NCBI RefSeq assembly: GCF_048572895.1
Contig: NZ_CP183878.1
Location: forward strand, 2,294,001-2,358,000
From: Psychrobacillus sp048572895
GTDB taxonomy: Bacteria > Bacillota > Bacilli > Bacillales_A > Planococcaceae
Direction: 5' to 3'
DNA: 64,000 nt
The notes under the pieces: model-generated
What the model was told of the DNA's origin: nothing
Database searches by the model: none
The model's input: the letters and a program-made list of their open reading frames with translations, nothing else
Translations under genes and position numbers: made by a program
Shown here: positions 34,460-42,836 of the stretch, one piece after another
Layout: every line of letters begins with the position of its first letter
How positions within the stretch are numbered: the first letter of the stretch is position 1

Positions 34460-36289
34460 TTACTCTAAAGTTTCCAACGACTTTCTCAACTGTATCGCTT
34501 CTTGAGCCAGTTCTAATGCCTTGGAAATATCACTCATTTTTTCTGCTTCTTTTGCTTCATGTAACTTACGTGTAATACGCAGTTCAATCCGGTATTTTCG
34601 TATATGGCGCAAACAGTCCATGACTTCCTCAGTTTCATGTTCTGGATCACGTTCTGAGAGCGCTGCTGCCATTACTATTTTTCTTAATTCCGCATCATTT
34701 AACACTTCTAAAAAACGTTGGTAATCACCATCTGGATACTCTTCGTAAAATCCAGTTAATCGAACAAACACTACTTCATAAGCGTCTCTGATAAAACATT
34801 GATCTTCCAAATTCCTTCTTGCAACATCAATTACGCTAGGATTATGAAGCATATGGGAAAGTAATATTCGCTCTGCTCTTTCATCCGCAGATATTGCTTT
34901 CTTTAGCTTCGGCATTTCTGGTGTAATTGTTAAAGGGATAGAAGATTCTTGCTTAGATTGTTTTGCTTTTTTCCCTTGGATTTTACGCAAGTGTTGGTAA
35001 ATTGCTTCTTCTGATACATTAGTTTCTTGTGAAAGCTGACGAATATACAAATCACGTTCAACTGAAGAACTTCTATCACTCAGTATTTCCAATATCTCTT
35101 GGATATACTGTAAAGTATCATTTTCATTGTTAAAATTTTTGTCTCTTTTTGAAACAATCATCATAAATGATAAATAAGAATGAGGCTTTTCAATAATCTT
35201 TGTTCGAAATGCTTCTTCCCCATAATTTTTAATATAATCATCTGGATCCATTGCATCTGGTATTATTGCAATTTCCGTTTGTATTTGTTGGGCCTGTAAA
35301 GCAGTAGAAGCTTTTTTAGCTGCTTCCATACCAGCACGGTCACCATCAAAGCAAAGTGTGACATGAGAAGTAAGTCTATTTAGTTTGGTTATATGAGAAG
35401 ACGTCAGTGCGGTACCCATAGTTGCAATTCCGTTCCCAATTCCTGCCTTAGATGCAGCAATCACATCAAGAAAACCTTCAAAAACAATGACATTACGTTG
35501 TTTTCGAATATCTAGTCTTGCTTTATCTAAATTATAAAGCACATGACTTTTTTGGAATATAGGAGATTCTGGACTATTTAGGTACTTGGCTTCATTTTCA
35601 TTCTTTTCAAGTATTCTACCGGAAAAGGCAATAACATACCCAGTTTCATCAAAAACTGGAAACATAATTCTCCCACGAAACCGATCGAAATACTTTAATT
35701 CATTTTCTTTTCGGACAATAAGACCAGTTTTCTCAATTTCTTGTAAATCCATACCTTTCCGTTCAAGTAAGGTAGTTAATGCATCCCATTTTGGAAGGGA
35801 CCATCCTATTTTATACTTTTCGATAATCTCTTTAGAAAACCCTCTTTCCTCCAGGTAATGTAATGCATTTTCTCCTTCTTCTGTATGAAGCAGCAAATGA
35901 TGAAAATAATCGCTTGCAAACTCATGCGCTTTTTTCATGAGGGAAACCTCTTTTGAAACAGGAGCTTTCGACTCTGTTTCACCAGAAGAACTTTCTTCGA
36001 TAGTCAATCCAATTCGACTACCAAGTTTACTTACCGCATCTTGAAAGGAAAGATTTTCAATATCCATTAAAAATGTAATTACATTTCCACCAGCTCCACA
36101 ACCAAAGCAATGAAAAATTTGCTTTTCATGTGTTACTGAAAAAGACGGTGTCTGTTCACCATGAAAAGGACATAAACCAAAATAGTTTCGACCTCTTTTG
36201 GTTAGTTGAACATATTCGCTTATGACGTCGACAATATCATTGTTATTTCTAACTTGTTCGATTACCTCTTCTTCTATACGACCTGACAC
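34460..36289 (-). CDS. dnaG: DNA primase
   Basis: Makes RNA primers at the replication fork. From GTG 36289 (GATGGTG five bases upstream) it has 609 residues, close to Bacillus DnaG; a longer open frame to 36349 has no family similarity. Domains: CHC2 zinc finger (CPFHGEQTPSF...FHCFGCG, about 40-64), TOPRIM catalytic core (VIVFEGFLDVIAA with catalytic Glu about 268, and FDGDRAGMEAA with Asp pair), and a helical helicase-binding C-terminal domain. B. subtilis has yqxD upstream of dnaG; here the neighbour is ppsR. Confidence 0.95.
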   Translation of the reverse strand: MSGRIEEEVIEQVRNNNDIVDVISEYVQLTKRGRNYFGLCPFHGEQTPSFSVTHEKQIFHCFGCGAGGNVITFLMDIENLSFQDAVSKLGSRIGLTIEESSSGETESKAPVSKEVSLMKKAHEFASDYFHHLLLHTEEGENALHYLEERGFSKEIIEKYKIGWSLPKWDALTTLLERKGMDLQEIEKTGLIVRKENELKYFDRFRGRIMFPVFDETGYVIAFSGRILEKNENEAKYLNSPESPIFQKSHVLYNLDKARLDIRKQRNVIVFEGFLDVIAASKAGIGNGIATMGTALTSSHITKLNRLTSHVTLCFDGDRAGMEAAKKASTALQAQQIQTEIAIIPDAMDPDDYIKNYGEEAFRTKIIEKPHSYLSFMMIVSKRDKNFNNENDTLQYIQEILEILSDRSSSVERDLYIRQLSQETNVSEEAIYQHLRKIQGKKAKQSKQESSIPLTITPEMPKLKKAISADERAERILLSHMLHNPSVIDVARRNLEDQCFIRDAYEVVFVRLTGFYEEYPDGDYQRFLEVLNDAELRKIVMAAALSERDPEHETEEVMDCLRHIRKYRIELRITRKLHEAKEAEKMSDISKALELAQEAIQLRKSLETLE

Positions 36290-36506
36290 TTTTTCACCAT
36301 CTTTACTTGCTACTTTAATAATTCGTGAAAGGAAAGAAAAATCCTGCAAGAATCGACAAAAAAATCATATAAATAATTTTATAATGGTTATTTTCCACAA
36401 ATAACTATTATAAAACATTTTAAACTATTAATCTATCTTTATATATTCTATAGACAATAGAAAAAACCTTTTCACAATCGTGAATCGGTTTAAAAAATCT
36501 TCTAAA

Positions 36507-37316
36507 TTATTTTTGTTGTATATGATTGATTACTACATTAGCAGTCTCTTCCACAGCTCTGTTCGTCACATCAATTACTATACAACCAATCTTTTTAGCG
36601 ATTTTCTCAAAGTGAACAATTTCTTCATTGATTCTTTCTATTTTAGCATAACTTGCATCATCATTTAAACCAATTGCTTTTAATCTTTCTTTTCTAATAG
36701 AATTTAGTTTTTCTGGAGTAATGACTAATCCTACACATTTAGCAGGATCTACTTGGAAAAGTTGCTCCGGTGGATCTACTTCTGGTACAAGTGGAACGTT
36801 TGCTACTTTGAATCTTTTGTTCGCCAAATACTGAGATAATGGTGTTTTAGATGTTCTAGATACCCCTATAAGAACAATATCAGCTTGGAGTAAACCTCTA
36901 GGATCTCTTCCATCGTCATATTTTACTGCAAATTCAATTGCTTCAATTTTTTTAAAGTAGTCTTCATCTAACTTCCTTACTAAACCAGGCTCTTCAAAAG
37001 GTTTTTCATCTAGCTCTTTTTCAAATAGATTAATAACTGGTCCTATTAGATCAACAGACTCTAAATTGTATAACTTACAATATTCTATTAATGCTTGACG
37101 CATTTTAGTTTGCACAAGTGTATACAAAATTATTGCCCCTTGCTCTTTTGCAAGTTCAGTAATTTCTTTAATATGATCTAAAGAATCAATATGAGTGAAT
37201 CTTTTGAATTTTGTATGCTGTAGACCAGGTCTAAACTGACTTATTGCCGCTTTTGCTACTAGTTCGCCCGTTTCTCCTATGGAATCCGAGACTATAAACA
37301 GGTTTAGCATTTTCAT
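36507..37316 (-). CDS. ppsR: Pyruvate,phosphate dikinase regulatory protein family (PpsR/YqfL)
   Basis: A DUF299 bifunctional kinase/pyrophosphorylase that switches PEP synthase or PPDK on and off. The 269 residues contain the P-loop GVSRTSKTPLSQYLA (about 151-165) and an N-terminal IVSDSIGETGE motif. No PPDK or PEP synthase gene is in the window. It follows ccpN by 11 bases; the ccpN-ppsR pair is conserved in Bacillus and links both to gluconeogenic control. Confidence 0.92.
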   Translation of the reverse strand: MKMLNLFIVSDSIGETGELVAKAAISQFRPGLQHTKFKRFTHIDSLDHIKEITELAKEQGAIILYTLVQTKMRQALIEYCKLYNLESVDLIGPVINLFEKELDEKPFEEPGLVRKLDEDYFKKIEAIEFAVKYDDGRDPRGLLQADIVLIGVSRTSKTPLSQYLANKRFKVANVPLVPEVDPPEQLFQVDPAKCVGLVITPEKLNSIRKERLKAIGLNDDASYAKIERINEEIVHFEKIAKKIGCIVIDVTNRAVEETANVVINHIQQK

Positions 37317-37327
37317 CGTTTCACTCC

Positions 37328-37966
37328 TTATAGATCGTGGTCATCGGATAAAGATAAAAAGGCCCGAGTAATGTTAGTTTTTGTAATTCTACCGATTACT
37401 TCTAAACCATCTTTTCCTTCTTTTACAACTGGTAGGGAATCGATTTGCCGACTCATTAATTTTTTGGCCACTTCAATAAGAGTATCCTCTTTCAAACAAT
37501 ACGTGATGTTAGGCATTCTTGTCATAATCATATGTACTGGAATTTTGTTTAAATCTTGGTTGCCAATACTAGTTCGTAAAAAGTCTTTTCTTGAAAGAAC
37601 TCCTGAAAGCAATGAATTTTTATCTAATACAAATAATGACCCTACATCCTCTAAAAACATATGGCATATAGCATCATACACCATCATACTTTCATCAACA
37701 ACTACTGGTATTGATTGGAAATCCTTCACCATCATTTGTGCAATATTATCTGAAATTGCTTGGCTTGTTTTTTTGCCAGAATAAAAGTATCCCACACGTG
37801 GACGAGCATCTAAAAAACCTGCCATCGTTAATATAGCTAGATCTGGACGTAATGTTGATCTAGTTAAACTAAGTCGCTCCGCAATTTGTTCGCCAGTGAT
37901 AGGACCGTTTCCTTTTACTATGTCCAAAATTTCATTTTGCCGTTTGTTGAGTTCGATTGGACTCAC
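37328..37966 (-). CDS. ccpN: Transcriptional repressor CcpN
   Basis: Represses gluconeogenic genes (gapB, pckA) under glycolytic conditions in B. subtilis. The 212 residues have an N-terminal DeoR/LacR-like HTH (RQNEILDIVKGNGPITGEQIAERLSLTRSTLRPDLAILTMAGFL, about 9-52) and two CBS domains (about 77-135 and 142-205) that sense adenine nucleotides. Divergent from the glyS T-box region; a gluconeogenic regulator next to ppsR matches the known gene pair. Confidence 0.93.
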   Translation of the reverse strand: MSPIELNKRQNEILDIVKGNGPITGEQIAERLSLTRSTLRPDLAILTMAGFLDARPRVGYFYSGKKTSQAISDNIAQMMVKDFQSIPVVVDESMMVYDAICHMFLEDVGSLFVLDKNSLLSGVLSRKDFLRTSIGNQDLNKIPVHMIMTRMPNITYCLKEDTLIEVAKKLMSRQIDSLPVVKEGKDGLEVIGRITKTNITRAFLSLSDDHDL

Positions 37967-38020
37967 CGCCTCAAAGTGTTATACTTCATACTGATTTATT
38001 ATATACTATTTCCAAGATGA

Positions 38021-38049
38021 TTGCGAAGTAAAGTAGCTCGTGATACAAT
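38021..38049 (+). promoter_or_regulatory. SigA-type promoter of glyS
   Basis: TTGCGA (38021-38026) and TACAAT (38044-38049) with a 17-bp spacer, just upstream of the T-box leader. Confidence 0.7.
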
Positions 38050-38057
38050 AGCTACAA

Positions 38058-38251
38058 ATAATAAAGCGTTGAAGAGCATTATAAGTACTACATCTTAAGC
38101 GAGTGGGGTTAGTGAAAGCCCACATTGTAGGAAAACGGCAGCTCGGAGCTTATGCATTTAAAGAGGATTGTTTTTTAACAATCAATCGGGGTGGAACCGC
38201 GGGTTAATCACTCGTCCCCGGGCATTTATTGCCCGGAGACGAGTTTTTTGT
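38058..38251 (+). promoter_or_regulatory. Glycine T-box riboswitch with terminator
   Basis: The leader of glyS carries the T-box core TGGAACCGCGG (38192-38202), which pairs with the uncharged tRNA acceptor end. It is followed by the terminator ACTCGTCCCCGGGCA / TGCCCGGAGACGAGT (38210-38245) with T6. Upstream, a compact Stem I region includes GGC followed by A at 38137-38140, a suitable glycine specifier. The whole leader is under 200 bases, like the short glycine T-boxes. Uncharged tRNA-Gly would favour the antiterminator and glyS expression. Confidence 0.85.
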
Positions 38252-38290
38252 TTTCCGGGTTTAATCACAGAATTTTAAGGAGGTTTTCAA

Positions 38291-39673
38291 ATGACAATTA
38301 CAATGGAAAACGTAGTTAGTTTAGCAAAACAAAGAGGTTTTGTATTTCCTGGATCCGAAATTTATGGAGGTCTAGCTAATACATGGGATTACGGTCCCCT
38401 AGGTGTAGAACTAAAAAATAACATCAAAAAAGCTTGGTGGAAAAAATTTGTTCAAGAATCACCATATAATGTAGGTTTAGATGCAGCTATTTTGATGAAT
38501 CCAAAAACTTGGGTAGCATCTGGTCATATCGGGAACTTTAATGATCCAATGATTGACTGTAAAAAATGTAAATCACGTCACCGCGTCGATAAAATTATTG
38601 AAGATGCGCTAGACAAAAAAGGTATTGAAATGGTAATTGACGGTCTTTCATTCGAGAAGATGGAAGAAATAATGAAAGAACACAATGTTGTTTGTCCATC
38701 ATGTGGTGCTTTCGATTACACAGAAATCCGCCAATTCAACCTAATGTTCAAAACATTCCAAGGCGTAACTGAAGCTTCTACAAATGAAATTTTCTTACGC
38801 CCTGAAACTGCACAAGGTATTTTTGTAAATTATAAAAACGTTCAACGTTCTATGCGCAAAAAAATGCCTTTCGGAATTGCACAGGTAGGTAAAAGTTTCC
38901 GTAACGAAATTACACCAGGTAACTTCACATTCCGTACAAGAGAGTTCGAACAAATGGAACTAGAATTCTTCTGCAAGCCTGGCGAAGATATGGAATGGTT
39001 TGAATTCTGGCGTAATTATTGTAAAGAATGGCTATTAAATTTAGGGGTATCTGAGGATACTATTCGTTTACGTGACCATTCAGAGGACGAACTTTCTCAT
39101 TACTCAAACGCAACAACAGATATCGAATATAAATTCCCATTCGGTTGGGGTGAGCTATGGGGTATTGCAGATAGAACAGATTTTGACTTAAAACAGCATA
39201 TGGAACATTCTGGGGAAGATTTCAATTATATTGACCCAGTTACAAATGAACGTTATGTCCCTTACTGTATTGAACCATCTTTAGGAGCTGATCGTGTAAC
39301 TTTAGCATTCCTATGTGACGCATTTGATGAGGAAGAATTAGAAGGCGGAGATATTCGTACAGTCTTACGTTTCCACCCAGCACTAGCACCAGTTAAAGCT
39401 GCAATTTTACCACTTTCTAAAAAATTGTCTGAAGGTGCAACTGCATTATTCGCAGATTTAAGTAAGCACTTCATGGTGGACTATGATGAATCTCAGTCAA
39501 TAGGTAAACGTTACCGTCGACAAGATGAAATCGGGACTCCTTTCTGTATCACATATGACTTCGATTCAGAAACAGATGGCCAAGTAACTGTGCGTCACCG
39601 TGATTCAATGGAACAAACAAGAATGCCAATCGCTGATGTAAAAGCATATATCGAAGAGCAATTACAGTTTTAA
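38291..39673 (+). CDS. glyS: Glycyl-tRNA synthetase, single-chain (alpha2) type
   Basis: Charges tRNA-Gly with glycine. The 460 residues are the class II alpha2 form found in archaea, eukaryotes and some Firmicutes, not the GlyQ/GlyS tetramer of B. subtilis. Visible are the N-terminal block MENVVSLAKQRGFVFPGSEIYGGLANTWDYGPLG, motif 1, insertion with CKKCKSRHRVD and VCPSCGAF (two CxxC-type pairs), motif 2 (SFRNEITPGNFTFRTREFEQMELE), motif 3 (PSLGADRVTLAFL) and the anticodon-binding domain. AAGGAGG is present before the ATG. Expression is controlled by a T-box. Confidence 0.96.
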   Translation: MTITMENVVSLAKQRGFVFPGSEIYGGLANTWDYGPLGVELKNNIKKAWWKKFVQESPYNVGLDAAILMNPKTWVASGHIGNFNDPMIDCKKCKSRHRVDKIIEDALDKKGIEMVIDGLSFEKMEEIMKEHNVVCPSCGAFDYTEIRQFNLMFKTFQGVTEASTNEIFLRPETAQGIFVNYKNVQRSMRKKMPFGIAQVGKSFRNEITPGNFTFRTREFEQMELEFFCKPGEDMEWFEFWRNYCKEWLLNLGVSEDTIRLRDHSEDELSHYSNATTDIEYKFPFGWGELWGIADRTDFDLKQHMEHSGEDFNYIDPVTNERYVPYCIEPSLGADRVTLAFLCDAFDEEELEGGDIRTVLRFHPALAPVKAAILPLSKKLSEGATALFADLSKHFMVDYDESQSIGKRYRRQDEIGTPFCITYDFDSETDGQVTVRHRDSMEQTRMPIADVKAYIEEQLQF

Positions 39674-39676
39674 TTT

Positions 39677-39727
39677 GAAAAGCGCAAGCGCCTATGTCAG
39701 CCCTGAATAGCGCAGGAGCTAGACAGA
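39677..39727. repeat. Fragment of intergenic repeat family D
   Basis: GAAAAGCGCAAGCGCCTA and GGAGCTAGACAGA, directly after the glyS stop, equal one edge of the palindromic repeat at 18115-18248 in reverse orientation. The rest of the element is missing. Confidence 0.5.
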
Positions 39728-39754
39728 TAATAAGTGAAAAAGTATTAAATTAAT

Positions 39755-39800
39755 AACGCAAGAATGTTGTTCATCACGTTGAACAACATTCTTGCGTTTT
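39755..39800 (+). terminator. Terminator of glyS (CGCAAGAATGTT hairpin)
   Basis: Perfect 18-bp inverted repeat AACGCAAGAATGTTGTTC (39755-39772) with 39781-39798, followed by a short T-run. The arm is nearly the same as that of the pbpA terminator at 5833-5882. Confidence 0.75.
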
Positions 39801-39911
39801 GCGTTTCCATAAAAAATAAGTGAGATGAATCCATTGAGAAAAATAATTACATTTAGAAGATAAATTTACCATTCCGCAAATAAGTGACCGATAAATCACA
39901 AGTAATTTTGG

Positions 39912-40120
39912 GCAACCTTTTATTTTTACGCAACATTCTGTGTCTTTCTCGCAACGTTCGAAGCCATTTGCGCAACCTTCTGTTCTTTATACGCAACATT
40001 CTATGTCTTTCTCGCAACGTTCGAAGCCATTTGCGCAACCTTCTGTTCTTTATACGCAACATCTCCACGCTTTTACGCAACGTTTTATTTTTACGCAACA
40101 TTCTATAACTATCTCGCAAC
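39912..40120. repeat. Eleven-unit GCAAC array, 21-bp period
   Basis: GCAAC starts at 39912, 39930, 39951, 39972, 39993, 40014, 40035, 40056, 40077, 40095 and 40116: spacings are 21 bp except two of 18 bp, all multiples of three. Units read (A/T)CGCAAC(A/G/C)TTCT plus a variable spacer; a 63-bp three-unit block is repeated (39930-39992 and 39993-40055). Both strands stay open across the array (heptads with LR on the minus strand, RN on the plus strand). No ribosome binding site is seen for either frame, so I treat it as a repeat, not a gene. Confidence 0.85.
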
Positions 40121-40151
40121 GTTCTCTGCTCCATCTTAAAGTTAAGATCTA

Positions 40152-40285
40152 CACACTATTGATTGGAGTGGAACGCGGCGTCTTCAGCGGAAACAGCGTT
40201 AGGTGAAGTCCCCACAGCGAAGCGTGGAGGCTGAGACAGCGCCCGCGGAAAGCGTCCGAGTGAAACGGAAATCTTAGTGAAACAC
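40152..40285 (+). repeat. Block B repeat, isolated copy
   Basis: GATTGGAGTGGAACGCGGCGTC at the left and CGCGGAAAGCGTCCGAGTGAAACGGAAATC at the right enclose palindromic GC-rich sequence with GTGGGG-like and GCCC stems, matching block B of the composite repeat without block A. It lies between convergent glyS and recO. Confidence 0.75.
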
Positions 40286-40312
40286 CACATTGCTTTTCTG
40301 TACAATAAAAAA

Positions 40313-40353
40313 AATCCAAGCCCAAAGAATTATTCTTCTTCGGGACTTGGATC
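40313..40353 (-). terminator. Terminator of recO overlapping its last codons
   Basis: ATCCAAG-CCC (40314-40323) pairs with GGG-A-CTTGGAT (40342-40352), with T8 on the minus strand. The first arm on that strand is inside the recO coding sequence and the stop codon is in the loop. Confidence 0.75.
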
Positions 40354-41118
40354 TTCTTTACGTGGTGTAAAAAATTCTGGGGTTTTCTCCATTTGATCTA
40401 AAAAATGTTGTGACTTTAATCTTATTCCGACTTGTTCACTATAAATAGTTCGGACAATTTTTTTAATAAAGCCCTTTGTTTCCTTTTTGAGTGTCAGCTT
40501 ACCTACTTGATCAATAGGAACTGTATAAAAGGTTCGGATAAGCTTCACTTGAGATGGAGAAAGTCTTATGATATATGGGTCAATTGAAAAACATCGATGA
40601 CAAAGAAATCCTATTTGAGAAAAAGAGAAAGCAAATTCTCCATCTGTTGCACCGCAATTAGTACATTGATGAAGGGTTGGATAAATACCTGCTGTAGGAA
40701 GAAGCTTCCATTCCACAAACAAACTAATCGCCTCTGGATCATATTCTTCTGAAATAGCATGTAATGCCTGCTGCAAAATTTCAAATAGATGTGGCTTGGG
40801 CGCTTCATCATCGATTAACTTATCTACTAATTCCATGATAAAACTTGCATATGCTGTAGCAAAAATATCTTCTCTAATAGATCTCATAGAGTCAATAATT
40901 TCACCTTGTTGCAAAGTCCCCATTCCTCTTCCTTGCTGAATCAAAAAATAGCCGTACGTAAAAGGCTGTGAGATAGAGGCTAAACGGCTCGTTGGTTTCT
41001 TTGCCCCTCGAGCCATAGCCGCTCTCTTCCCTAATTCACGTGAAAAAATGGTAACGATTTTGTTGGATTCGCCATAAGAAGAAGCTCGTAAGACAATACC
41101 CTCTACTTTTTGTAGCAA
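40330..41118 (-). CDS. recO: DNA repair protein RecO
   Basis: Mediator of RecA loading that works with RecF and RecR. The 262 residues have an N-terminal OB fold (VEGIVLRASSYGESNKIVTIFSRELGK) and a C-terminal helical domain with a four-Cys zinc finger (CTNCGA ... FLCHRCF, about 150-178). The C-terminus ends in an acidic SPEEE tail. It follows era by only 17 bases; the small yqzL gene present there in B. subtilis is absent. Confidence 0.94.
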   Translation of the reverse strand: MLQKVEGIVLRASSYGESNKIVTIFSRELGKRAAMARGAKKPTSRLASISQPFTYGYFLIQQGRGMGTLQQGEIIDSMRSIREDIFATAYASFIMELVDKLIDDEAPKPHLFEILQQALHAISEEYDPEAISLFVEWKLLPTAGIYPTLHQCTNCGATDGEFAFSFSQIGFLCHRCFSIDPYIIRLSPSQVKLIRTFYTVPIDQVGKLTLKKETKGFIKKIVRTIYSEQVGIRLKSQHFLDQMEKTPEFFTPRKEDPSPEEE

Positions 41119-41135
41119 TTGCCTTCCCTTCTTTC

Positions 41136-42056
41136 TTAGTACTCGTCGTCTCTAAAACCATAATCCTTCAAATGGGCTGATTTATTTCGCCAATCTTTTT
41201 GTACCTTTACCCAAAGCTCTAAGTAAACATTTGTTCCTAAAAGCATTTCAATATCTTTACGTGCTCTTGTCCCAACTTCTTTAAGTAAAGCACCTTTTTT
41301 ACCGATGACAATCCCTTTTTGTGAATCTCTTTCTACTACAATCGTTGCAGAAACACGAATCATATCTTTTTCAGTATCTTCTTCTTTTTTAATTTTATCG
41401 ATTACAACAGCAATAGAATGTGGAATTTCTTCTCTCGTTAAATGTAAAACTTTTTCACGGATTAGCTCAGAAATGATAAATCTTTCTGGGTGATCCGTCA
41501 CTTGATCTGCAGGATAGTACTGAGGTCCTTGTGGTAAATATGATTGAATTGTTTCCAGTAATTTATCGACGTTATTACCTTGTAAAGCAGAGATTGGAAG
41601 AATTTCTGCGAAGTCATATTTCTTTGTATAAGATTCAATAATATCAACTAACTTTTCAGGGTGTACTTGGTCAATTTTATTGATCACAAGAAATACTGGT
41701 GTTTCATTTTTTTCTAGCATTTCCATAATATACTCATCAATTTTTCCTCTTGGTTCAACTGCGTTGACCATGAACATAATCACATCTACTTCACGAAGAG
41801 TGTTTTTAGCAACCTTAAGCATAAAGTCACCAAGTTTATGTTTTGGAATATGGATCCCAGGCGTATCGATGAATATCATTTGACTATTTTCTAAAGTTAA
41901 AACACCTTGTACTTTGTTTCGAGTAGTTTGGGGCTTATCACTCATAATTGCAATTTTTTGCCCAATTACTCGATTTAAAAATGTGGATTTCCCTACATTT
42001 GGTCTACCTATTATCGATATAAATCCTGATTTATAATTTTCATTGTTTTGCAGCAT
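41136..42056 (-). CDS. era: GTPase Era
   Basis: Essential GTPase that binds 16S rRNA during 30S maturation. The 306 residues carry G1 GRPNVGKST (about 17-25), G2 region TTRNKVQG, G3 DTPGIH, G4 NKID, G5 SALQG, and a C-terminal KH domain with GIVIGKKGALLKEVG (about 250-264). CGGAGG is nine bases before the ATG, and the start lies inside the end of cdd (17-base overlap). Confidence 0.96.
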   Translation of the reverse strand: MLQNNENYKSGFISIIGRPNVGKSTFLNRVIGQKIAIMSDKPQTTRNKVQGVLTLENSQMIFIDTPGIHIPKHKLGDFMLKVAKNTLREVDVIMFMVNAVEPRGKIDEYIMEMLEKNETPVFLVINKIDQVHPEKLVDIIESYTKKYDFAEILPISALQGNNVDKLLETIQSYLPQGPQYYPADQVTDHPERFIISELIREKVLHLTREEIPHSIAVVIDKIKKEEDTEKDMIRVSATIVVERDSQKGIVIGKKGALLKEVGTRARKDIEMLLGTNVYLELWVKVQKDWRNKSAHLKDYGFRDDEY

Positions 42057-42450
42057 AATCTAAATCCTCCGTTGTAAAGGCTCCAGGTAATAATTCTGCA
42101 ACCGTCGTTTCCGACACATTTCCCTTTAAATTTGTTAAGTAAACAGGCATATCTTTATCACAAAACTCAGCTATAACTTGTCTACATGCTCCACAAGGAG
42201 AAATAGGTCCTTCTGTATCGCCAGAAATAGCAATAGCAGCGAACTCTTTTTTCCCTTCTGATACTGCTTTAAAGATTGCTGTACGCTCTGCACAGTTTGT
42301 TAATCCAAAAGATGCATTTTCGATATTACAGCCAAGAATTACTTCTCCATCTTTTGTTAAAAGTGCTGCTCCTACTGGAAATTTAGAATATGGGACATAC
42401 GCAGTTTCTCTTGCAGTTATGGATGCTTTTAATAACATTTCTTTATTCAA
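42040..42450 (-). CDS. cdd: Cytidine deaminase
   Basis: Zinc enzyme converting cytidine and deoxycytidine to the uridines in pyrimidine salvage. From TTG 42450 (AGAGGTGA upstream) it has 136 residues, the same as B. subtilis Cdd; a longer open frame to 42540 runs through dgkA sequence and is rejected. The active site is NCAERTA (Cys zinc ligand and proton-shuttling Glu) and PCGACRQV (two Cys), the small homotetrameric type. PYSKFPVGAAL is also intact. Confidence 0.94.
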   Translation of the reverse strand: MNKEMLLKASITARETAYVPYSKFPVGAALLTKDGEVILGCNIENASFGLTNCAERTAIFKAVSEGKKEFAAIAISGDTEGPISPCGACRQVIAEFCDKDMPVYLTNLKGNVSETTVAELLPGAFTTEDLDYAAKQ

Positions 42451-42461
42451 CTGATTCACCT

Positions 42462-42836
42462 CTATAATATGATACCCGACCATTTCGGGATAAATATGAT
42501 TAAACCAACAATTACAGTACAAATAGCATATACTAAGCACGCTCCAGCAGCTAAGTCTTTAGCTTGTTTAGCTAATGGGTGTAATTCCGGCGTCACCAAA
42601 TCGACAACACGTTCTATGGACGCATTTACTAATTCTATCATGAACATACCGAAAATCGATACTACAATGATTATCCATTCTATTTGAGATAATCCTGTCA
42701 TCCATGCGGCTATCGCAACAACTATTGCAGAAAATACATGAAACCGAAAATTTTGCTCACTTTTTACTACATGATAAATTCCATTTGCAGCATATAAAAA
42801 GGAACGAAAAAATTTACGAAAGTTCATGGCCTTCAC
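42462..42836 (-). CDS. dgkA: Undecaprenol/diacylglycerol kinase (DgkA family)
   Basis: A small membrane kinase; the Bacillus enzyme phosphorylates undecaprenol to recycle the cell-wall lipid carrier. The 124 residues form three membrane helices with the conserved FMIELVNASIERVVDLVTPE block (about 65-84), holding the catalytic Glu and Asn. GTG 42836 lies inside the ybeY end (23-base overlap); an ATG three codons later is an alternative start. Confidence 0.9.
   Translation of the reverse strand: MKAMNFRKFFRSFLYAANGIYHVVKSEQNFRFHVFSAIVVAIAAWMTGLSQIEWIIIVVSIFGMFMIELVNASIERVVDLVTPELHPLAKQAKDLAAGACLVYAICTVIVGLIIFIPKWSGIIL

Noticed and set aside
38040..38260. Possible tRNA or small RNA gene before glyS
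   Set aside because: The conserved TGGAACCGCGG and the following T-tailed hairpin identify a T-box leader; no tRNA cloverleaf was found.
39912..40120. CRISPR array
   Set aside because: The repeated core is only about 10 bases, spacers are about 11 bases and themselves repeated, and there are no cas genes.
39853..40134. Open frames on both strands through the GCAAC array (93 and 74 codons, heptad repeats)
   Set aside because: The 21-bp period alone keeps frames open on both strands. Neither start has a Shine-Dalgarno sequence, and the peptides are extremely biased, so they are treated as products of the repeat.
42451..42540. N-terminal extension of cytidine deaminase (30 extra codons)
   Set aside because: The extension reads through dgkA sequence, contains residues unlike the family, and a TTG with a good ribosome binding site gives the exact usual length.
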